Assembly: GCF_009689985.1 (NCBI RefSeq)
Contig: NZ_QBAW01000003.1
Span: 62,001-126,000 of the forward strand
DNA: 64,000 nt
Source: Helicobacter pylori
Lineage (GTDB): Bacteria > Campylobacterota > Campylobacteria > Campylobacterales > Helicobacteraceae
Direction: 5' to 3'
The notes below the pieces were generated by a model. The model did no database searches. It was not told the origin of the DNA and saw only the letters and a list, made by a program, of their open reading frames with translations. The position numbers and the translations under genes are program-made. The stretch's first letter is position 1. Each line of letters starts with the position of its first letter. Shown in pieces: positions 58,234-64,000 of the stretch.

Positions 58234-59040
58234 ATGAAACAAAGTTTGCGCGAACAAAAATTATTGAAAATTTTAGAAAATGATGTCTTGACGATTTTGG
58301 ATAGTTTTTCTAATTACCTTTTTGAACTGAGAGAAGAATTGGACTTCATAGAAGAAGAAATGGAGGGTGAAATCACCGAACAGAACCTTACCGCTCTTTA
58401 TGATTTTTCTAATTTCTTAGAAGACCATGTCAATGTGTTTTATGAGGATGTTTTGAATATAGATGATATCAAAACAGAACACCTTTATTCAGGTCTCATA
58501 GACAGTCTTAACGCTAATCTTCACTTTGTCAAGTCATTTCTCAATAATCAGGATTTAGACTTCCGCTTTTTTAAAGAAATAAACGATGGGCAAGATCCCC
58601 AAAAAACATTATCAAGATTAATTCCTCTTCAAAGTGGGAAAAATGATGCAAGCTCGTTTAAAGCCAATAATTCTTTTGTCTCATTAGTTTATGTTTATAC
58701 TTTCTTCATGCTAGAAACTATCATGCAGTCGTATAGGATTCTCAGATTACTAGAAAAACCTATCAATAACAACATAAGCGAGGACATGCAGAGCGATATA
58801 GAGAATTTTTTTGTTCAAGCCAATTTTTTAGAATACTATGTTCAGAACAAAATATACCCAACAAATCATGCCTATGACTTCACGCATTTAATCATGGACT
58901 CCATTGTTCCTAATTGGATTCAAATTGATATGAGCGTTGAAGCTAAAAAGAAAGAGCTTTTTGAAAAATATTTTCAAAACATTGATGAAGTAACAAACAA
59001 AATGCTCGATCAAGAAAATCAAAACAAAAACAGCGATTGA
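58234..59040 (+). CDS. cagF: CagF, chaperone of CagA
   Basis: 268 residues, acidic, soluble, mainly helical. CagF binds CagA and protects it until delivery. One base after cagE's stop with AAGGAG upstream. Complete. Confidence 0.95.
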   Translation: MKQSLREQKLLKILENDVLTILDSFSNYLFELREELDFIEEEMEGEITEQNLTALYDFSNFLEDHVNVFYEDVLNIDDIKTEHLYSGLIDSLNANLHFVKSFLNNQDLDFRFFKEINDGQDPQKTLSRLIPLQSGKNDASSFKANNSFVSLVYVYTFFMLETIMQSYRILRLLEKPINNNISEDMQSDIENFFVQANFLEYYVQNKIYPTNHAYDFTHLIMDSIVPNWIQIDMSVEAKKKELFEKYFQNIDEVTNKMLDQENQNKNSD

Positions 59041-59055
59041 GTGGTGTTAATGCGC

Positions 59056-59061
59056 TAGAAT
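59056..59061 (+). promoter_or_regulatory. -10 box before cagG
   Basis: TAGAAT in the short gap after cagF, 34 bases before the cagG ATG, which has an AAAGGAG ribosome site. It suggests a separate transcript from cagG to cagL. Confidence 0.45.
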
Positions 59062-59094
59062 AATGCTAAAAATAAGAATAAAGGAGTTAAAAGT

Positions 59095-59523
59095 ATGAAA
59101 ACGAATTTTTATAAAATTAAATTACTATTTGCTTGGTGTCTTATCATTGGCATGTTTAACGCTCCGCTTAACGCTGACCAAAACACTGATATAAAGGATA
59201 TTAGTCCTGAAGATATGGCACTAAATAGCGTGGGGCTTGTTTCTAGAGATCAGCTAAAAATAGAGATCCCTAAAGAAACCCTAGAGCAAAAAGTGGCCAT
59301 ACTCAATGACTATAATGATAAAAATGTTAATATCAAGTTTGACGACATAAGTTTAGGGAGTTTTCAACCTAATGATAATCTAGGCATCAATGCGATGTGG
59401 GGCATTCAAAATCTTCTCATGAGCCAAATGATGAGCAATTACGGTCCAAACAATTCTTTCATGTATGGCTATGCGCCAACATACTCAGATTCATCGTTTT
59501 TACCACCGATCTTAGGGTATTAA
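59095..59523 (+). CDS. cagG: CagG
   Basis: 142 residues, signal peptide (1-28, cleaved after NADQ/NA) and a short soluble region ending PPILGY. Needed for CagA delivery in some studies; biochemical role unknown. The first of the group G-H-I-L. Confidence 0.92.
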   Translation: MKTNFYKIKLLFAWCLIIGMFNAPLNADQNTDIKDISPEDMALNSVGLVSRDQLKIEIPKETLEQKVAILNDYNDKNVNIKFDDISLGSFQPNDNLGINAMWGIQNLLMSQMMSNYGPNNSFMYGYAPTYSDSSFLPPILGY

Positions 59524-59538
59524 CTAGGGGGTATTAAC

Positions 59539-60651
59539 ATGGCAGGCACACAAGCTATATATGAATCATCTTCTGCAGGATTCTTATCGGAAGTCTCCTC
59601 AATCATCTCAAGCACAAGTGGTGTCGCAGGGCCCTTTGCAGGAATAGTAGCGGGTGCTATGACAGCAGCGATTATTCCTATTATTGTGGGATTTACTAAT
59701 CCGCAAATGACCGCTATCATGACCCAATACAATCAAAGCATCGCTGAAGCCGTAAGCGTGCCTATGAAAGCCGCTAACCAACAATACAACCAATTGTATC
59801 AAGGTTTTAACGATCAAAGCATGGCTGTGGGGAACAATATCTTAAATATCAGCAAATTAACAGGGGAATTTAACGCGCAAGGCAACACGCAAGGCGTGCA
59901 AATTGGTGCTGTTAATAGTCAGATTGCGAGCATTTTAGCGAGTAACACTACCCCTAAAAATCCTAGCGCTATTGAAGCTTATGCGACGAATCAAATCGCT
60001 GTTCCCAGCGTGCCAACAACGGTTGAAATGATGAGCGGTATATTAGGCAATATTACAAGCGCAGCACCAAAATACGCCCTAGCTCTACAAGAGCAACTGC
60101 GTTCTCAAGCAAGCAACAGCTCAATGAATGACACAGCCGATTCCCTTGATAGCTGTACCGCTTTGGGTGCACTTGTTGGCTCATCAAAAGTGTTTTTTAG
60201 TTGCATGCAAATTTCTATGACGCCCATGAGTGTCTCTATGCCCACTGTTTATGCCAAATACCAAGCGTTAGTCACTAATGCCCTAACTTCAGGCACTAAT
60301 CCTATGACCACCCCTGCATGCCCTATTGGGGACAAAGTTCTTGCCGTTTATTGCTATGCTGAAAAAGTAGCAGAAATTTTGAGAGAATACTATATAGAAT
60401 TTGTGAAAAACAATACCAATTTGTTGCAGAACGCTTCTCAAATGATACTCGGTCAATCAGGATTAGCTACTAGCACCTATGACACTCAAGCGATTTCTAA
60501 CATAAGTTCGCTATATAATTACAATATAGTAGCGAATAAATCTTTTTTGAAATCGCATTTGACTTACCTTGATTACATCAAAGACAAGCTTAAGGGGCAA
60601 AAAGATAGCTACTTAACAGAAAGGGTGCAAACTAAAATAATCGTGAAGTGA
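59539..60651 (+). CDS. cagH: CagH, pilus-associated protein
   Basis: 370 residues; N-terminal hydrophobic, glycine- and alanine-rich segment (about 30-58), helical middle, and the C-terminal motif TKIIVK. The same end occurs in CagI and CagL; with them it shapes the surface pilus of the T4SS. Confidence 0.94.
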   Translation: MAGTQAIYESSSAGFLSEVSSIISSTSGVAGPFAGIVAGAMTAAIIPIIVGFTNPQMTAIMTQYNQSIAEAVSVPMKAANQQYNQLYQGFNDQSMAVGNNILNISKLTGEFNAQGNTQGVQIGAVNSQIASILASNTTPKNPSAIEAYATNQIAVPSVPTTVEMMSGILGNITSAAPKYALALQEQLRSQASNSSMNDTADSLDSCTALGALVGSSKVFFSCMQISMTPMSVSMPTVYAKYQALVTNALTSGTNPMTTPACPIGDKVLAVYCYAEKVAEILREYYIEFVKNNTNLLQNASQMILGQSGLATSTYDTQAISNISSLYNYNIVANKSFLKSHLTYLDYIKDKLKGQKDSYLTERVQTKIIVK

Positions 60652-60661
60652 GGAAAGAGAT

Positions 60662-61807
60662 GTGAAATGTTTTTTAAGCATATTTTCTTTCTTAACTTTT
60701 TGTGGTTTGTTTCTGAATGGTGCAGGGGCAGTAATAACGCTTGAATCTGCCTTAAAAGCCATTCAGGCGGACGCACAAGCCAAACAAAAAACCGCTCAAG
60801 CTGAATTAAAAGCCATAGAAGCTCAATCTAGTGCCAAAGAAAAAGCCATTCAAGCGCAAATAGAGGGAGAATTGAGAACCCAGCTTGCAACTATAAGCGC
60901 TATGTTAAAAGGGGCTAATGGCGTTATTAATGGTGTCAATGGCATGACAGGGGGGTTTTTTGCAGGTTCAGACATCTTGCTTGGCGTCATGGAAGGGTAT
61001 TCAAGCGCGCTTAGCGCATTGGGGGGGAATGTTAAAATAATCGTGGAAAAACAAAAAATTAACACCCAAACAGAAATCCAAAACATGCAAATCGCGCTCC
61101 AAAAAAATAACGAAATAATCAAGCTCAAAATGAACCAGCAAAACGCTCTCTTAGAAGCGTTAAAAAACAGCTTTGAACCGAGCGTTACTCTAAAAACACA
61201 AATGGAAATGCTTTCTCAAGCTCTAGGAAGTTCTTCTGATAACGCTAAATACATCGCTTACAATACGATTGGCATCAAGGCGTTTGAAGAAACCTTAGAA
61301 GGTTTTGAAACATGGTTGAAAGAGGCTATGAAAAAAGCGACCCTTATTGACTACAATTCCCTAACAGGTCAGGCTTTGTTTCAAAGCGCCATCTATGCGC
61401 CTGCTCTTAGTTTTTTTTCAAGCATGGGCACACCATTTGGAATCATTGAAACATTCACTCTAGCACCCACAAAATGCCCCTATCTTGATGGGCTAAAAAT
61501 TTCAGCATGCCTTATGGAACAGGTTATTCAAAATTACAGAATGATTGTAGCCCTTATTCAAAATAAACTGAGTGATGCAGATTTTCAAAATATCGCTTAT
61601 TTGAATGGGATCAATGGAGAAATCAAAACCTTAAAAGGATCAGTAGATTTGAACGCGCTCATAGAAGCTGCTATCTTAAACGCAGAAAATCATTTAAACT
61701 ATATAGAGAATCTTGAAAAAAAAGCCGACCTTTGGGAAGAACAACTGAAATTAGAGAGAGAAACGACAGCAAGAAACATTGCTGGCTCTAAAGTTATTGT
61801 CAAATGA
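60662..61807 (+). CDS. cagI: CagI, CagL-binding pilus protein
   Basis: 381 residues from a GTG: signal peptide (1-23), long alanine/glutamate coiled coil (about 30-75), hydrophobic glycine-rich segment, and the C-terminus SKVIVK. Forms a complex with CagL and binds host integrin. Overlaps cagL by four bases. Confidence 0.94.
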   Translation: MKCFLSIFSFLTFCGLFLNGAGAVITLESALKAIQADAQAKQKTAQAELKAIEAQSSAKEKAIQAQIEGELRTQLATISAMLKGANGVINGVNGMTGGFFAGSDILLGVMEGYSSALSALGGNVKIIVEKQKINTQTEIQNMQIALQKNNEIIKLKMNQQNALLEALKNSFEPSVTLKTQMEMLSQALGSSSDNAKYIAYNTIGIKAFEETLEGFETWLKEAMKKATLIDYNSLTGQALFQSAIYAPALSFFSSMGTPFGIIETFTLAPTKCPYLDGLKISACLMEQVIQNYRMIVALIQNKLSDADFQNIAYLNGINGEIKTLKGSVDLNALIEAAILNAENHLNYIENLEKKADLWEEQLKLERETTARNIAGSKVIVK

Positions 61808-62517
61808 AAACACTCGTGAAAAATACCATATCTTCTTTTTTGCTCTTGTCTGTTTTGATGGCAGAAGATATAACAAGCGGCTTAAAGCAACTGGATAGCA
61901 CCTACCAAGAGACCAACCAACAAGTGCTCAAAAACTTAGATGAAATTTTTTCAACCACTAGCCCTAGCGCTAATGATACAATAGGTAAAGAAGATGCTCT
62001 AAACATCAAAAAAGCGGCCATTGCTTTGAGGGGAGATTTAGCGTTATTGAAAGCCAATTTTGAAGCTAATGAGTTATTTTTCATCTCAGAAGATGTGATT
62101 TTCAAGACTTATATGTCTAGCCCTGAACTTTTATTAACCTATATGAAAATCAATCCCTTAGATCAAAAGACTGCTGAGCAGCAATGCGGAATATCCGATA
62201 AAGTTTTAGTTCTTTATTGTGAGGGGAAGCTGAAAATCGAGCAAGAAAAACAAAATATAAGAGAGCGTTTAGAAACTTCTCTAAAGGCGTATCAGAGCAA
62301 CATTGGAGGTACAGCTTCCTTAATCACTGCTTCACAGACGCTTGTAGAAAGCCTAAAGAATAAAAATTTCATTAAAGGAATCAGAAAGCTCATGTTAGCT
62401 CACGACAAGGTCTTTTTAAATTATTTAGAGAAGTTGGACGCATTAGAAATATCCCTAGAACAAAGCAAGCGGCAATACCTACAAGAAAGGCAATCAAGTA
62501 AGGTTATTGTTAAATGA
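61804..62517 (+). CDS. cagL: CagL, integrin-binding adhesin
   Basis: 237 residues: signal peptide (1-20), a helical bundle, the RGD motif at 76-78 and FEANE at 86-90, and the C-terminus SKVIVK. It binds alpha5-beta1 and other integrins at the pilus tip. Residues 58-62, the hypervariable segment, read DTIGK; the Y58/E59 form reported in some East Asian isolates is not present. Confidence 0.96.
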   Translation: MKTLVKNTISSFLLLSVLMAEDITSGLKQLDSTYQETNQQVLKNLDEIFSTTSPSANDTIGKEDALNIKKAAIALRGDLALLKANFEANELFFISEDVIFKTYMSSPELLLTYMKINPLDQKTAEQQCGISDKVLVLYCEGKLKIEQEKQNIRERLETSLKAYQSNIGGTASLITASQTLVESLKNKNFIKGIRKLMLAHDKVFLNYLEKLDALEISLEQSKRQYLQERQSSKVIVK

Positions 62518-62596
62518 TTTTTCTGAGACAACAAGCTATGATTTCTAACCTTTGGGATTTGTTTCTCTAGGTTTTTTGAGCTAATAATTTTGATCG

Positions 62597-63517
62597 CTAT
62601 TTTTTTCCATGAGCGATGCTTTGTTCTATTTGATTAATGACGCTATTGGGCAGTTCAGATTTAGAACGATTGTTTGAGAATGCTGCATCTTTTGCTTCAT
62701 TTTCTTTTGTGTCAGTAGCTCCAAACTCACTTGCATTTGTAGTATCTTGGTGGTTGTTTTCTTGCTCCATTTCTTTTTTTCTCTTCTCACAAATAGCGCA
62801 CGAAGCTATAAGAAAGGCTCTATTGTTGCTGTTATTAAGAGCGAGTTTTAAACCACTCAAGTGTTGTCTAGAAAACTTGTTATTTTCTGTCTCTATTTCT
62901 TGAATTTTTTCTAATAAGGGGGCAAGAATTTTTTGATCCTTGATGCCTTTGATCAAACACTTTCTTAACCCATCGTAATCGTTGCTTGAAATAATACACT
63001 CATTGATAATGATTTCAATTTCAGGTGTTCTTTGCTCATTAGGCACAAGCGGAGCAGCAGGTTTCACAAAAGCTTCATTCACCTTATTGATCATCTCATC
63101 AAAGTTATCATCTTTATTGGGTTTGGTTTCAGTGGAAGAATTGCTATTAGGGTTGTCATTCAAAGGGTTAGCGTTAGTTTCGTTTAATTCTTGTAGTCCT
63201 TTGTGTTTAGCCGCTTTTTTTTGAATAGAAGAGTTGTTCTTTTTTTCAAACGCTTCAATATTCTTTTGAATTTGCTCTGCTCTCGCCCTATCATTCCGTA
63301 ATTTTTCTCTCAAAGCGTTAGTGGCAAATTCTTTTTCCTCTTTTGTAATTTCTTTGTCGTCATGTCTTTGATAGAGTGTTGTGATTTTTTTAAAGCCTAA
63401 AGCCACCAATTTTTTGTATTCACTCGGTAACAATGCTGTATTGATAGCGTTTAAGCCCCCATAAACAACTAAAGAATAAAGAGCGACAGAACCTAATTTT
63501 TTGAAGATACTTTTCAA
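62597..63517 (-). CDS. cagN: CagN
   Basis: 306 residues from a TTG with GGAGAC six bases upstream. One membrane segment near the N-terminus (about 10-27) and a hydrophilic, asparagine-rich body (SNSSTETKPNKDDN). Known to be proteolytically processed and to associate with the system; not strictly essential. Convergent with cagL. Confidence 0.94.
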   Translation of the reverse strand: MKSIFKKLGSVALYSLVVYGGLNAINTALLPSEYKKLVALGFKKITTLYQRHDDKEITKEEKEFATNALREKLRNDRARAEQIQKNIEAFEKKNNSSIQKKAAKHKGLQELNETNANPLNDNPNSNSSTETKPNKDDNFDEMINKVNEAFVKPAAPLVPNEQRTPEIEIIINECIISSNDYDGLRKCLIKGIKDQKILAPLLEKIQEIETENNKFSRQHLSGLKLALNNSNNRAFLIASCAICEKRKKEMEQENNHQDTTNASEFGATDTKENEAKDAAFSNNRSKSELPNSVINQIEQSIAHGKK

Positions 63518-63531
63518 GAGCGTCTCCTTTC

Positions 63532-64000
63532 TTATTCAAAGGGGTTATTCTTGGCAACATTGTTTCGGTATGCAGAAACCACTGTTTTGAAGAAATTAAA
63601 TATCTTGTAGTGTTCTTTTTGCATAGTTGTTTTGTCGCTCATCATAGGATCGCTATCTACGAAGATATTGTATTCATTAGTCTTTTTTAATATAGATTTT
63701 TTGGATTGGGTATCAAAATTGAAGCTGTCTAAAACCAACAAACACAATTTTTGTTTTTGTGCGAAACTCAATTTTTGATTGGTGAAGTTTTTAGTCAGAG
63801 TATTCAATTCCACATCATCTTTGACATTTTTCAACAAGTTAGAAAAAGCCTCATAGCCCCTTAAGTATTTCTCATTAATTTTATCAATCGCCATGCTAAA
63901 CGCCAAGCGTTCCGAGTTAAAAATAAGCGTGTTAGTAGCTTTTTGAGCAATATCTTTTGCTTTGGAGTCAAATTTGTTTCTTTCAAGCTGCAAGTAATAA
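63532..64000 (-). CDS. cagM: CagM, C-terminal part (cut by window edge)
   Basis: The open frame continues to the window edge, so this is the C-terminal 156 codons or so of CagM (376 residues in 26695). CagM forms the outer-membrane core complex with CagX, CagT, CagY and Cag3. It is 14 bases upstream of cagN in one minus-strand unit. Confidence 0.9.
   Translation of the reverse strand, partial: YYLQLERNKFDSKAKDIAQKATNTLIFNSERLAFSMAIDKINEKYLRGYEAFSNLLKNVKDDVELNTLTKNFTNQKLSFAQKQKLCLLVLDSFNFDTQSKKSILKKTNEYNIFVDSDPMMSDKTTMQKEHYKIFNFFKTVVSAYRNNVAKNNPFE

Overview
The window is a stretch of a Helicobacter pylori chromosome. This rests on recognising many gene families in the order I remember from strain 26695 (roughly the HP0601-to-HP0537 interval): flaA, tlpD, pbp1A, tipA (Tip-alpha), dsbI, oorDABC, the Kdo-hydrolase pair, the acpP-fabF-accA cluster, rho, murI (glr), then the cag pathogenicity island from cagA to cagM. 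HP numbers quoted below are my correspondence by content and order, not the result of a search. The CagA tyrosine-phosphorylation region reads EPIYA-A, EPIYA-B, EPIYA-D, so the strain is of the East Asian CagA type.

Layout. 1-7.5 kb: 5' end of flagellin flaA, an ABC exporter, soluble chemoreceptor TlpD, bioF, penicillin-binding protein 1A, Tip-alpha and the RNase P RNA gene. 7.5-14.1 kb (minus strand): the dba-dsbI disulfide-bond pair, a large HAD-superfamily accessory gene carrying two simple-sequence repeats, and the four-subunit 2-oxoglutarate oxidoreductase. 14.3-26 kb: MltG, an AsmA/YhdP-like protein, FeoA-domain protein, endonuclease III, FliN, a FliO-like protein, a TonB-like protein, PyrC, the two Kdo hydrolase proteins and a sulfatase-fold membrane enzyme. 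26-34 kb: folD, lepB, site-2 protease, rpiB, apt, dedA, pepA, ychF and a radical SAM protein. 34-43 kb: AI-2E permease, dapF, a YkgB-like protein, a ribbon-helix-helix regulator, an outer-membrane protein, rpsU and the fatty-acid genes fabG-acpP-fabF-accA, with an IS200/IS605 right-end scar between acpP and fabF. 43-49.7 kb: a decayed membrane-transporter pseudogene, two envelope genes (one RodZ-like), an rRNA methylase, rsmI, rpmE, rho and murI. The last bases of murI match the 31-bp boundary repeat of the cag island. 49.7-64 kb: the right part of the cag island: a truncated tnpB, cagA on the minus strand, cagB-C-D-E-F-G-H-I-L on the plus strand, then cagN and a partial cagM on the minus strand.

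How it works together. The cag genes encode the CagA effector, its chaperone CagF, the pilin-like CagC, the VirB3/VirB4 ATPase CagE, the host-contact proteins CagI/CagL/CagH and core-complex parts (CagM, CagN) of a type IV secretion system. Much of the rest is core housekeeping, with several envelope functions (Kdo trimming, PBP1A, MltG, LepB, MurI, DapF, lipid synthesis).

Most interesting items: the HAD locus with an A12 tract beside its -10 box and an in-frame TA repeat; two C tracts in the Kdo hydrolase gene; two IS605-family right ends that share the TnpB tail and could be relics of an omega-RNA locus; a nested stem-loop near the predicted 5' end of cagA mRNA; a RodZ-like gene; and an intergenic transporter pseudogene. 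I did not find a wholly new system that I could defend.
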